Shown here piece by piece: positions 8,140 to 16,714 of a stretch of DNA of 64,000 bases. The position numbers and the translations under genes are program-made. The notes under the pieces were generated by a model that was given only the letters and a program-made list of their open reading frames with translations, searched no databases and was not told the origin of the DNA. The DNA lies in assembly GCA_027489335.1 (NCBI GenBank), contig JAIXZX010000001.1, positions 186,001 through 250,000 on the forward strand, read 5' to 3'. Source of the stretch: Caulobacteraceae bacterium (GTDB lineage Bacteria > Pseudomonadota > Alphaproteobacteria > Caulobacterales > Caulobacteraceae). Position 1 is the stretch's first letter. Each line of letters opens with the position of its first letter.

Positions 8140-8334
8140 GAGACCCCCAGAGATACTGCGTGGCGCCGAATTGCGCGCCTGATCTCACCTTTTCGCAGGG
8201 GAAGGGTTTATGAAATATTCACCACGGCCACGCCCAGACTTCGAAGAGCCCCGATCGGCTTGGCGCTACAAGTAGAGCGTCGCAAAGAACGCCCTCCGGT
8301 AGTGAATTAAACTGAAACATCCGAAAGCTTAGTG

Positions 8335-8958
8335 ATGCGCCAGGTCCGCACCCTCCTCGCCAGCCTTCTGGCCCTCACCCTCAGCGCCGGCGCCGCCCAC
8401 GCCGCCGATCTGCAGATCACCGTGACCAATATGGCCGGGGCCCCGGTGCGCGATGCGGTGGTCACCGCCAAGCCCTCGGTCGGCGGCTGGGCGGTCAACA
8501 GCCGCACGAAGTTCTCGTGGAACTACGAGATGGTTCAGCACAACATCATCTTCGACCCGCACGTGCTGGTCGTGCCGACCGGCGCCGAGGTGACCTTCCC
8601 CAACCGGGACAAGGTGCGGCACCATGTCTATTCGTTCTCCCCGGCCAAGACCTTCGAGATCAAGCTGTATGGCCGCGAGGAGAACCGGAAGGTGGTGTTC
8701 GACAAGGCCGGCGTCGTCTCGCTGGGCTGCAACATCCACGACGGCATGATCGCCTATGTCTTCGTCTCCGACACCGCGTATGTGGCCAAGACCGGCGCCG
8801 ATGGGGTCGCGGTCCTGCGCGGCCTGCCGGCGGGGGCGGCGCGGGTGGCGGTCTGGCAGCCGAAGATTCGCGCCCCCGGCGCCCAGAAGACCCTTTCGGT
8901 GACCGTGCCGGCGCAAGGGCTGATGCGTCAGACCGTGGCGGTGAACGTCAGGCCCTGA
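8335..8958 (+). CDS. Cupredoxin-like methylamine utilization protein
   Basis: A 207-residue secreted protein with a signal peptide to about residue 23 (AHA). The cupredoxin-like fold keeps a complete type-1 copper set: a His in KVRHHVY (96/97), then Cys132, His135 and Met138 in GCNIHDGM. A carboxypeptidase-regulatory-like beta segment follows. Start: GTG at 8332 and ATG at 8335 are adjacent, and I prefer the ATG. The name methylamine utilization is inherited; no amine dehydrogenase genes are here. It is probably a periplasmic electron carrier or copper-dependent redox sensor, convergent with the EAL gene. Confidence 0.85.
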   Translation: MRQVRTLLASLLALTLSAGAAHAADLQITVTNMAGAPVRDAVVTAKPSVGGWAVNSRTKFSWNYEMVQHNIIFDPHVLVVPTGAEVTFPNRDKVRHHVYSFSPAKTFEIKLYGREENRKVVFDKAGVVSLGCNIHDGMIAYVFVSDTAYVAKTGADGVAVLRGLPAGAARVAVWQPKIRAPGAQKTLSVTVPAQGLMRQTVAVNVRP

Positions 8959-8967
8959 GCCCGTCCT

Positions 8968-11358
8968 TCAGGCTGATTGGCGGGTGCGCAGAGCCTCGTC
9001 AGCGAGGAAGCCGCCCAGGGCCTCCAGGGTCATGGGCTTGGCGATCAGATAGCCCTGGGCGCTGTCGCAGCCCAGTGCGCCCAGCAGGGCGAAGACGGCT
9101 TCGGTCTCCACCCCTTCGGCGACCACCTTCATGCCCAGGCCGTGGGCCAGGTCGATGGTGGAACGCACGATCAGGGCGTCGCGGCGGCTGTCGGCCAGGC
9201 CGCTGACCAGGGCCCGGTCGATCTTCAACTCATGGCCGCGGATCTGCTTCAGATAGGCGAGCGACGACAGGCCCGAGCCGAAGTCGTCGATGGAGATTTC
9301 GATGCCGGCTTCTGCAAAGCGGTCGATGATCTTCAGGGCCAGATCCGGGTTCTCGATGACCGCGGTCTCGGTGATCTCGAAGCACAGGCGGCCCCGGGCC
9401 TTGGCCGCGGCCGAGAGGGCGAAGTCGGCGAAATCGCTGTCGCCCAGCAGGCGGCCCGACACATTGACCGAGAAGGCCAGGTCGTGGCCCTGGTCGAGCA
9501 GGACGCCCTGGTCCTCGATCGCCTGGGTGATCACCCAGTCGGTCAGGGCGCGGATGTGGCCGGTCTCCTCGGCCATGGGAATGAACAGGTCAGGCCGGAT
9601 CAGCCCGCCGTCCTCCCGGCGCCAGCGGATCAGGCTTTCGACCGCATTCACCTGGCCGGCCCGCAGGTCGAACTTGGGCTGGTGATGCAGCAGCATGTGA
9701 CCAGACTCGATCGCGCCCAGCATCCGGCTCATCAGGGCCAGGGAGGCCGAGGGGTCGCCATAGGCTGCGGCGTCGAAGGCCGCCACCTTTGCCCGGGCGG
9801 CGCGGGCCTGGTCCAGGGCGATATTGGCCCGGTCCACGGCGAGCGCGCTGGCCTGATCTTCCAGCGGCGCCAGGCCGAGGGTCAGCTCCACATCGATGGT
9901 CTCCCCCTCGACCGAGATGGGAGATTGCAGGAGGTCGAGCAGCTGCCCGGCCTCGACCAGGGCCGTTTCGGCGTCGGCTGAGCCCAGGATCAGGCCCAGG
10001 GCCTCGCTGGAGACCCGGGCGGCGTGGCCGTGCGGCGCGGTGGCCTGGAGACGCTCGCCGATCTTCTGGACCATGTCCCCAGCCAGCCGGTAGCCGATGG
10101 CGTTGCGGATATGGGCGAAGCGCTCGATGCCGACGACGGCGACATAGACGTCCCCGCCGGTGGGCGCGCGCCCGGCCAGGTCCAGGGCCTGCTCCAGGGC
10201 CAGACGGTTGGGGAGCCCCGTCTCGCTGTCATGCATGGCCATGTGGAGGATGCGCCGCTCTCGCTCGCGGATCTCGTCGGCCATGGTGTTGAAGCTGGCG
10301 GCCAGGCGGCCGATCTCGTCGTCGCCGGCTTCGTCCACATGGGCGTCTTCCCCGCGGCTGAGGCGCTGGGCGGCGAGATCGAGGTCGGCGATCGGGCGGG
10401 CGAGGCTGGCGGCCAGCATCCAGCTGCCGCCGGCCATGATGCACAGGCCCGCAAAGCCCAGAACCGCCAGCCAGGCCATGAGGGCGTAATAGGGCGCCAG
10501 CGCCAGGCGCAGGGGATAGGAGAGGACCAGGACCGTCCGGTCGCCGGGGATCAGGGCCGGCAGGGTCTTGACCACGGCCAGCGACCGTAGCCCTTGCGTC
10601 CGCATCACGCGGACGGCGCGCTCACGGTCCTTGAGGGTCGCGGTGATGCCGGCGATTTCCGAGGCCGACAGGTCGCCCGTCTCGCCCCGCCAGGTCCCGT
10701 CAGTCTGGCGGCGGACGGCGGCAGTGAGCGGAATGGCGGCCAGGGCCTCGAGCTGGCGCATCTGGGGCGTGTCGAGGCGGGCGGCGAACACCACCCACCC
10801 CCGCAGGTCGGGCGCCAGGATCGGGGCGGCGACCATCTGATAGGGCTGGTCGCCCACCACCAGGACGCCAGCGGCGTTCTCGTCGGTGTAGAGGGCGTCC
10901 AGCAGGGCCTCGGCCCGGTCGCTGAGAGCGCCGGACTCATCGCCCAGCAGGCGGCCGTCGGCGGTCAGGATGAAGGCCTCGTCCAGCTCCAGGCGGCTGC
11001 GCAGATTCTCCATGGCCGAGACCACCGTGGCGGTGTCCTCTGTGGCCACCGCCGCGCGGAAGCCGAAATCCCTGGCGAGCAGGGAGGCGCCCTGACGCAT
11101 CTGATCGGACCGGAGCGACCAGATGCGGTCGAAAACCGTGCCGCTGGCTTCCAGCTCGGCGCGGACCTGGCGCTGGGCGCTGGCCGAGGTGGCCATGAAC
11201 ACCGCCACGGCCACCAGGGTGAGGATGAGGCCAAACAGGCCGGCATAGAGCACCGCCAGGCGCGTGCGCAGACGGCTGAACCCCCGGCCCGGGCCGTGGG
11301 GAACTGGCCACCGCCCTCGCAGGCGGGCGGCGATCTGGCGGATCTGCAGGCCGTTCAT
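8968..11358 (-). CDS. Transmembrane sensor with HAMP, degenerate GGDEF and EAL
   Basis: A 796-residue membrane protein: TM1 about 34-55, periplasmic sensor about 56-285, TM2 about 289-315, HAMP to about 366, GGDEF-like domain about 372-530, EAL about 545-790. The GGDEF signature is replaced by SSEAL (450-454), so cyclase activity is unlikely. The EAL core is complete apart from ESL for EAL: Glu574, Asn632, ITET (662-665), Asp691/Asp692, Lys712, Glu748 and Gln768, so phosphodiesterase activity on c-di-GMP is likely. It ends 9 bases from the convergent cupredoxin gene, which suggests that periplasmic redox or copper status feeds its sensor. Confidence 0.93.
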   Translation of the reverse strand: MNGLQIRQIAARLRGRWPVPHGPGRGFSRLRTRLAVLYAGLFGLILTLVAVAVFMATSASAQRQVRAELEASGTVFDRIWSLRSDQMRQGASLLARDFGFRAAVATEDTATVVSAMENLRSRLELDEAFILTADGRLLGDESGALSDRAEALLDALYTDENAAGVLVVGDQPYQMVAAPILAPDLRGWVVFAARLDTPQMRQLEALAAIPLTAAVRRQTDGTWRGETGDLSASEIAGITATLKDRERAVRVMRTQGLRSLAVVKTLPALIPGDRTVLVLSYPLRLALAPYYALMAWLAVLGFAGLCIMAGGSWMLAASLARPIADLDLAAQRLSRGEDAHVDEAGDDEIGRLAASFNTMADEIRERERRILHMAMHDSETGLPNRLALEQALDLAGRAPTGGDVYVAVVGIERFAHIRNAIGYRLAGDMVQKIGERLQATAPHGHAARVSSEALGLILGSADAETALVEAGQLLDLLQSPISVEGETIDVELTLGLAPLEDQASALAVDRANIALDQARAARAKVAAFDAAAYGDPSASLALMSRMLGAIESGHMLLHHQPKFDLRAGQVNAVESLIRWRREDGGLIRPDLFIPMAEETGHIRALTDWVITQAIEDQGVLLDQGHDLAFSVNVSGRLLGDSDFADFALSAAAKARGRLCFEITETAVIENPDLALKIIDRFAEAGIEISIDDFGSGLSSLAYLKQIRGHELKIDRALVSGLADSRRDALIVRSTIDLAHGLGMKVVAEGVETEAVFALLGALGCDSAQGYLIAKPMTLEALGGFLADEALRTRQSA

Positions 11359-11475
11359 GGGGGCAAGCTAGACTTAAGGCTGTGAAAGTCCGGTAAAGCT
11401 CGGGCCACGGGTTGAGGCGATGCGGCTTGCCATTGGGCCTCTCGCCTTGGCACTATCGTCAGATTGCACCGAAGG

Positions 11476-11501
11476 GGGCCGCGATTTTCAGACGGCGGCC
11501 C
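11476..11501 (+). other. Hairpin in the leader of the MoxR gene
   Basis: GGGCCGC and GCGGCCC (7-base arms, 12-base loop) are followed by GAATTTTG, about 20 bases before the TTG start. It could be a weak attenuator or an incidental GC-rich stem. Confidence 0.25.
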
Positions 11502-11522
11502 GAATTTTGAGAGATTGAGACT

Positions 11523-12491
11523 TTGACGATTTTGGCTCAGGCGGCGAACGCCTCGCCGTCCGCGGATTCATTCGCCTCGGTCGACGCCCTGGTTCAGGGC
11601 CTGGCCGGCGTGGGCTATATCGCCTCGCGCCGCATCGCCACGGCGCTCTACATGTCGGTCCACCTGCAGAAGCCGATCCTGGTGGAAGGGGTCGCCGGCG
11701 TCGGCAAGACGGAGCTGGCCCTGTCCACCGCCACCCTGCTCGGCCTGCCGCTGATCCGCATGCAGTGCTATGAGGGTCTGGACGAGTCCAAGGCCCTGTA
11801 CGAGTGGAAGTACGGCAAGCAGCTCCTCTACACCCAGATCCTCAAGGACCGCATGGGCGCCGAACTGGCGGATGCGGCCGGCATGGACGAGGCCATGGAG
11901 CGCCTGCACGGCATGGGCGACATGTTCTTCTCCGAGCCCTTCCTGGAGCCCCGGCCCCTGATGAAGGCCCTGCGGGAGGACGATGGCTGCGTCCTCCTGA
12001 TCGACGAGATCGACAAGTCCGACGAGGCTTTCGAGGCCTTCCTGCTGGAAGTGCTGTCGGCCTATCAGGCCTCGGTGCCGGAGCTGGGCGTCATCAAGGC
12101 CAAGACCCCGCCCATCGTCTTCCTGACCTCCAACAATGTGCGCGACCTGGGCGATGCTTTGAAGCGCCGCTGTCTGCACCTGCACATCCCCCTGCCTGAG
12201 GCGAGCCTGGAGCGCCGGATCGTCGCCAGCCGGGTGCCGAACATCGAGGAACGCCTGACCCACCAGCTGGTCGGCTTCGTGCAGGCCCTGCGGGAAATGG
12301 ACCTGCGCAAGTCGCCCTCGATCTCCGAGACCGTCGACTGGGCCCGGGCGCTGATCCTGATGCACGCCGACAGCCTGGACGCGGCCATGGTGCGCGACAC
12401 CCTGAACGTGATCCTGAAGTACGAGCAGGACATCCAGATGGTCGAGCCGCAGGTGAGCGAACTGCTGCGGACGGCCCAGACGACTCCGTAG
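11523..12491 (+). CDS. MoxR family AAA+ ATPase
   Basis: A 322-residue MoxR/CoxD-type AAA+ ATPase that remodels or matures target enzymes with a VWA partner. Walker A GVAGVGKT is at about 56-63, Walker B LLIDEID at 158-164, sensor-1 TSNN at about 202-205, and an arginine finger near 215. The frame starts with TTG; the first in-frame ATG would delete the Walker A-preceding helix, so the TTG is preferred. The VWA gene begins 10 bases downstream. Lying next to a molybdenum hydroxylase, it may help load or activate that enzyme, as CoxD does for CO dehydrogenase; this is inference. Confidence 0.92.
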   Translation: MTILAQAANASPSADSFASVDALVQGLAGVGYIASRRIATALYMSVHLQKPILVEGVAGVGKTELALSTATLLGLPLIRMQCYEGLDESKALYEWKYGKQLLYTQILKDRMGAELADAAGMDEAMERLHGMGDMFFSEPFLEPRPLMKALREDDGCVLLIDEIDKSDEAFEAFLLEVLSAYQASVPELGVIKAKTPPIVFLTSNNVRDLGDALKRRCLHLHIPLPEASLERRIVASRVPNIEERLTHQLVGFVQALREMDLRKSPSISETVDWARALILMHADSLDAAMVRDTLNVILKYEQDIQMVEPQVSELLRTAQTTP

Positions 12492-12501
12492 GCGCCGCGC
12501 C

Positions 12502-13884
12502 ATGCAGCACCAGATGGAGGACTTCATCCGCGCCCTTCGGGCCGCCGATGTGAAGGTCTCGCCGGCGGAATCCATCGACGCCCACGAGGCCGTGGCCCGC
12601 ATCGGCTATGGCGATCGCGAGCTGCTGAAGGACGCGCTCTGCGCGACGCTGGCCAAGAGCGAGGACGAGGTGCGCCGGTTCGACCGGGCCTTCGACAACT
12701 TCTTCGCTCGCGATCCCTTCGACTTCGCCACGCCGCCGCCACCGCCGGAAGGCGGCGAGGCTGCGCCGCCTGAGGCGAAGCTGGAGGACGTGTCGGAAGA
12801 GGCCGCCGGCTCGGAGCTGGCCCAGATCATCCTGGCCGGCGATTCTACCGCGCTCAGCCAGGCCATGGAGCGCGCCGCCCAGGCCGCCCAGGTCTCTGAA
12901 ATTCGCCTGTCCACCCAGAAGAGCCGCCTGACCCGGCGGCTGCTGGACGAGATGGGGGTGGCCGAGATTGAGAAGATCATCAGCCAAGCCCGCAGGCTGG
13001 AGGGCGAGGGCGGAAACGCCCTGGCCGACCGGCTGGAGGCCGGCCGCAAGGTCGTGGCGGCCGAAGCCCAGCGCTATGTCCAGCGCCAGCACGACCTCTA
13101 TGCCGCCGAGAGCGGCCGCCAGCTGCGCGAGGAGCTTCTGGCCCGCAAGGCGCTGAACGCCGAGGGCGGCATCGATCCGGTGGACCTGCAGATGATGCAG
13201 GCGCTCGTGCGCAAGATGGCCAAGCGCCTCGCCGACCGATATTCGCGGCGCCGCAACCGGGCCCGCAAGGGTCACCTGGACGTCCGCCGCACCCTGCGCC
13301 AATCGATGGCCTATGGCGGTGTGCCGTTCAACGTCGTCTGGAAGACCGAGCGGGTGGACAAGCCCAAGATCATCGCCATCTGCGACGTCTCAAAGTCGGT
13401 AGCCGCGGCCGCCCAGTTCCTGCTGACCTTCCTCTATAGCTTGAATGAGGTGGTCGACCGGATGGACGCCTACGCCTTTTCCGGCCGCATGATCCCGGTG
13501 AATCAGATCCTGGACGAGCACGGGGTGGACAAGGCGATCCTGGAGGTCCTGAAACTCATCGGCTTCCAGCAGACCGACTATGGCCGCGCCCTGCAGGACT
13601 TCGCCGAGAACCATCTCGACAAGCTCGACCGCCACACCACGGTGATCTTCTTAGGCGACGCCCGGTCCAACTATGCCGATCCGCGCCTGGACATCATGCG
13701 CACCATCCACGAGCGGTCCCGCTCGGTGATCTGGCTGAACCCGGAGCCGGAGAGCTACTGGAACCAGGGCGACAGCGTCATGAACCGCTACCTGCCCTTC
13801 TGCCACCTGGCCAAGACCTGCAATACGCTCGACCAGCTCGAACGCATCATCGAAGACGTCCTGCGCCAGTACGTCCCGCACTGA
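12502..13884 (+). CDS. CoxE-like VWA domain protein
   Basis: A 460-residue protein of the CoxE/VWA family. Residues 1-250 are helical with an acidic and Pro-rich stretch near 78-100. The C-terminal von Willebrand A domain (about 288-450) carries a complete metal-ion-dependent adhesion site: DVSKS (about 294-298), a Thr near 357 (QQTDYG) and an Asp near 386 (LGDARSN). It forms a MoxR-VWA pair with the preceding ATPase, 10 bases apart. Such pairs act as chaperones for cofactor-containing enzymes. The target is not shown by the sequence. Confidence 0.9.
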   Translation: MQHQMEDFIRALRAADVKVSPAESIDAHEAVARIGYGDRELLKDALCATLAKSEDEVRRFDRAFDNFFARDPFDFATPPPPPEGGEAAPPEAKLEDVSEEAAGSELAQIILAGDSTALSQAMERAAQAAQVSEIRLSTQKSRLTRRLLDEMGVAEIEKIISQARRLEGEGGNALADRLEAGRKVVAAEAQRYVQRQHDLYAAESGRQLREELLARKALNAEGGIDPVDLQMMQALVRKMAKRLADRYSRRRNRARKGHLDVRRTLRQSMAYGGVPFNVVWKTERVDKPKIIAICDVSKSVAAAAQFLLTFLYSLNEVVDRMDAYAFSGRMIPVNQILDEHGVDKAILEVLKLIGFQQTDYGRALQDFAENHLDKLDRHTTVIFLGDARSNYADPRLDIMRTIHERSRSVIWLNPEPESYWNQGDSVMNRYLPFCHLAKTCNTLDQLERIIEDVLRQYVPH

Positions 13885-13885
13885 G

Positions 13886-13922
13886 GGGGGCGGTCGGTAC
13901 GAGCTGATCGGCGCCCGCCCCC
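13886..13922. terminator. Possible bidirectional terminator between convergent genes
   Basis: GGGGGCG (13886-13892) pairs with CGCCCCC (13916-13922) across the 37-base gap between the VWA gene and the molybdopterin subunit gene. There is no T tract, so this is weak. Confidence 0.3.
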
Positions 13923-16108
13923 TACCCCGCCGCCAACTCCGCAGCGTTCAACGGCAGGCTGCGCACCCGCTTGCCCGTCGCCGCGAAGATGGCGTTGGTG
14001 ACCGCCGGGACCACCGGCGGCAGGGCGGGTTCGCCCAGGCCGGTGGGCGGGTTGTCGGACTTGATGAAGTGGGTCTCGATCACCGGGGCGTCGGGAATGC
14101 GCAGCAGGGGGAAGGTGTCGAAGTTCGCCTGTTCGACCTGACCGTCCTTGATGGTGATCTGGCCGTACATTTCCGAGATGCCGTCGATCACCGAGCCCTC
14201 GATCTGGTTGAGCGCGCCGAGCGGATTGATGATCTGGCGGCCCACATCGGCGGCGACCCAGACCTTCTCCACCTTGACCGTCCCGTCATCGGCCACGGCC
14301 ACCTGGGCCACCTCGGCGAAATAGCCCAGATGGCTGTAGTGGAAGGCGATGCCCTGGCCCTGGCGGGGGCCGAGCGTGGTCTTGCCCCAGCCGGCCTTTT
14401 CCGCCGCCAGACGGACGACGCCGGCCATGCGCTCGGCGTTGAGGCCGCCCTGGCCGCCGGCCGCGGCGGTCTTGCCCAGCAGACGCAGGCGCATCTCCAC
14501 CGGATCGACGCCGCCGGCATGGGCCAGTTCGTCGATGAAGGACTGCACCACAAAGGCGATGGCGTTGCTGCCCGGCGCGCGCAGGGGACCCGTCGGCACG
14601 CCCAACGGCATCATGGAGACGTCGAGTTTGTAGTTGTCCAGGAACTGGGCCGGGAATTCGGTGGGCGCCATGCCGGCGCTGCGGGCCGTGGCCTCACCCT
14701 CGCCGAAGGTGACGAAGTGGTTGGCCCAGGCGGTGATGTTCCCTGAGGCGTCGACCCCGCCGCGGAAGTGGTGGAAGCCGGCCGGACGGTAGAAGTCGTG
14801 GCGCATGTCGTCTTCGCGGGTCCAGACCAGCTTGACCGGGGCGCCGGCCTCCCGGGCGATCCAGGCGGCCTCGACCATGTAGTCGTTCATCAGCCGGCGG
14901 CCGAAGCCGCCGCCCGAGCGGGTCATGTGGACGATGACGTTTTCCGGCGCGAGACCGAGCGTCTTGGCCACCAGCTGGCGGCCGGGCTCGGGCAGCTGGG
15001 TCGGGGCCCAGATCTCCATCTTGCCGTCGTGGAAGTGGGCCGTGCAGTTCTGCGGCTCAAGCGTGGCGTGGGAGAGGAAGGGATAGAAGTAATCGGCCTC
15101 CACCGTCTTGGCCGCGGCCGAAAGCGCAGCCTCCACATCCCCGTCGCGGCGCAGAGTCTTGCCGCCCTTGGCGGCTTTCAGGCTGCGGGCCTGGCCGGCA
15201 TAGCCTTCGGTGGACTGGCTGGAGGTGGGATGATCCGCCCACTGAATATTCAGAGCCTGACGGCCCTTGTTGGCGGCCCACCAGCTGTCGGCGACTACGG
15301 CGACGCCGGGCAGCAGGCCGTCCAGTTCGGTCCCGCCCTCGACCACGAAGGCCTTGCGGACGCCTTTGACCCCTTGAGCGGCCGAAAGGTCGACGCTGGC
15401 CACCTTGGCGGCGAACACCGGCGCCTTGGCGTAGGCGGCGTAGAGCATGCCCGGCAGGCGCATATCGATGCCGAACAGGGGCTGGCCGGTGACGATGGCG
15501 GCGGTGTCCACCTGCGGCGTCGGCTGGCCGATGATCCGGTAGGCCGAGGCGTCCTTGAGCTTGAGGCTCGACAGCTCCGGCGCGGTCTGGGTGGCGGCCT
15601 TGGCGGCCAGCGAGCCATAGGTCGCGCGGCGGCGGCTGGCGGCGTGAACCACGACGCCGGGCTCAGTGGTCAGACTGGCGGCGTCCACGCCCCAGTCGGC
15701 CGCGGCGGCGGAGATCAGCATGGCGCGGCCGGCGGCGCCCACCTGGCGCAGCTGGTCCCAGTGCAGGGGCGTGGCCATGCTGCCGCCGGCGAACTGGCGG
15801 CCATAGGCGACGGGATCATTGCCGGCCTGGACGGTGCGGACATTGGCCCAGTCCACGTCCAGCTCCTCGGCGATCAGCATGGGCAGGGAGGTCTTGATGC
15901 CCTGGCCGATCTCCGGGTTCTTCGAGACGATGGTGACGATGCCGTCCGGGGCGATCTGCACATAGGCGTTGAGTTTGGCGAGACCATCGGCGGCCGCGCC
16001 CTTGCCGGCGAAGCTGAAGGCCAGGATCAGGCCGCCCGCGCCGCCGCCGGCCAGCACGGCCCGGCGGGAGGGGGAGAAGCCCTGAGTGATGTTCTGAACG
16101 ATGCCCAT
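13922..16108 (-). CDS. Molybdopterin-binding subunit of an isoquinoline 1-oxidoreductase-type hydroxylase
   Basis: A 728-residue large subunit of the xanthine oxidase family, IorB-like. The N terminus carries a twin-arginine signal (SPSRRAVLAGG, Arg15-Arg16) and a hydrophobic stretch, so the folded holoenzyme is exported. The active-site Glu is conserved in GLGEPALPP (about Glu693). AGGAGG sits 10 bases before the ATG at 16108, which decides the start over a longer frame. It follows the 2Fe-2S subunit by 5 bases. No FAD subunit or cytochrome c gene adjoins, typical for the Ior type, whose electrons go to the respiratory chain. Substrate is probably an N-heterocycle or aldehyde. Confidence 0.92.
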   Translation of the reverse strand: MGIVQNITQGFSPSRRAVLAGGGAGGLILAFSFAGKGAAADGLAKLNAYVQIAPDGIVTIVSKNPEIGQGIKTSLPMLIAEELDVDWANVRTVQAGNDPVAYGRQFAGGSMATPLHWDQLRQVGAAGRAMLISAAAADWGVDAASLTTEPGVVVHAASRRRATYGSLAAKAATQTAPELSSLKLKDASAYRIIGQPTPQVDTAAIVTGQPLFGIDMRLPGMLYAAYAKAPVFAAKVASVDLSAAQGVKGVRKAFVVEGGTELDGLLPGVAVVADSWWAANKGRQALNIQWADHPTSSQSTEGYAGQARSLKAAKGGKTLRRDGDVEAALSAAAKTVEADYFYPFLSHATLEPQNCTAHFHDGKMEIWAPTQLPEPGRQLVAKTLGLAPENVIVHMTRSGGGFGRRLMNDYMVEAAWIAREAGAPVKLVWTREDDMRHDFYRPAGFHHFRGGVDASGNITAWANHFVTFGEGEATARSAGMAPTEFPAQFLDNYKLDVSMMPLGVPTGPLRAPGSNAIAFVVQSFIDELAHAGGVDPVEMRLRLLGKTAAAGGQGGLNAERMAGVVRLAAEKAGWGKTTLGPRQGQGIAFHYSHLGYFAEVAQVAVADDGTVKVEKVWVAADVGRQIINPLGALNQIEGSVIDGISEMYGQITIKDGQVEQANFDTFPLLRIPDAPVIETHFIKSDNPPTGLGEPALPPVVPAVTNAIFAATGKRVRSLPLNAAELAAG

Positions 16109-16113
16109 GGTCT

Positions 16114-16575
16114 TCAGGCCTCCTGGCCGGCGGCGCGCTTGATGGCGGCGCGGATGCGAACATAGGTGGCGCAACGGCAGATGTTCCCGGCCATGGCCGC
16201 GTCGATATCGTCGTCGGTGGGGCTGGGGTTCTGGGACAACAGGGCGGTGGCCGACATGATCTGGCCAGGCTGGCAGTAGCCGCACTGGGCCACGTCCAGC
16301 TCGCTCCAGGCCTTCTGCACCCGGGCGCCGACCTCAAGTGCGCTGGCGCCCTCGATGGTGGTGATCTTGGCGTCGCCGATGGCCTCGATGGGGGTCATGC
16401 AGGCGCGGATGGGCGCGCCGTCAGCGTGCACGGTGCAGGCGCCGCACTGGGCGATCCCGCAGCCGAACTTGGTTCCCACCAGGCCGAGCGTGTCGCGCAG
16501 CACCCACAGGAGCGGGGTGTCGGGATCGACGTCGGCGGTCATCGCCTTGCCGTTGACGTTGAGCTGGTAGGCCAT
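16114..16575 (-). CDS. 2Fe-2S subunit of the molybdenum hydroxylase
   Basis: A 153-residue IorA-like small subunit with two 2Fe-2S clusters. The plant-type cluster uses Cys39, Cys44, Cys47 and Cys59 ([11 protein letters not shown]...RAC). The second uses Cys98, Cys101, Cys133 and Cys135 (QCGYC...ICRC). It lacks a signal peptide and would be carried out of the cell by the TAT signal of its partner. It is first in the two-gene operon. All cluster ligands are present, so the subunit should be active. Confidence 0.95.
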   Translation of the reverse strand: MAYQLNVNGKAMTADVDPDTPLLWVLRDTLGLVGTKFGCGIAQCGACTVHADGAPIRACMTPIEAIGDAKITTIEGASALEVGARVQKAWSELDVAQCGYCQPGQIMSATALLSQNPSPTDDDIDAAMAGNICRCATYVRIRAAIKRAAGQEA

Positions 16576-16668
16576 GCCCGTTCCCCTGTTCTGGTTTCCT
16601 CAGATACCGAGAGTACGGGCGGGCGGGGCCAAGGTAAACGCCTGTTCGACCTTCGCCCTGGCTTCGCG

Positions 16669-16714
16669 CGTTTGATCCGATAACCGGATCCCACTCATCG
16701 GACCGCGCTTTAGA
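16669..16714. repeat. Dispersed 46-base palindromic repeat, copy B
   Basis: The second copy of the element at 1681-1726, with 9 mismatches and no gap. It includes AACCGGATCCCACTCATCGG. On the minus strand it contains the inverted repeat GATCCG-GTTAT-CGGATC. The TAA stop codon of the TPM-domain gene lies at element offset 42-44, exactly where copy A supplies a TAG. Confidence 0.75.

Noticed and set aside
8335..8958. Methylamine oxidation pathway
   Set aside because: Only the family name of the cupredoxin suggests it; no mau or gma genes are present.
11447..11469. Possible sigma-54 promoter (TTGGCAC...ATTGCA) upstream of moxR
   Set aside because: The distance between the GG and GC elements is 15 bases instead of 10, so it does not fit sigma-54.
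12502..16575. CO dehydrogenase (cox) locus
   Set aside because: The ATPase and VWA genes are CoxD/CoxE-like, but the enzyme is a two-subunit Ior type with a TAT signal and no FAD subunit, so it is not a CO dehydrogenase.
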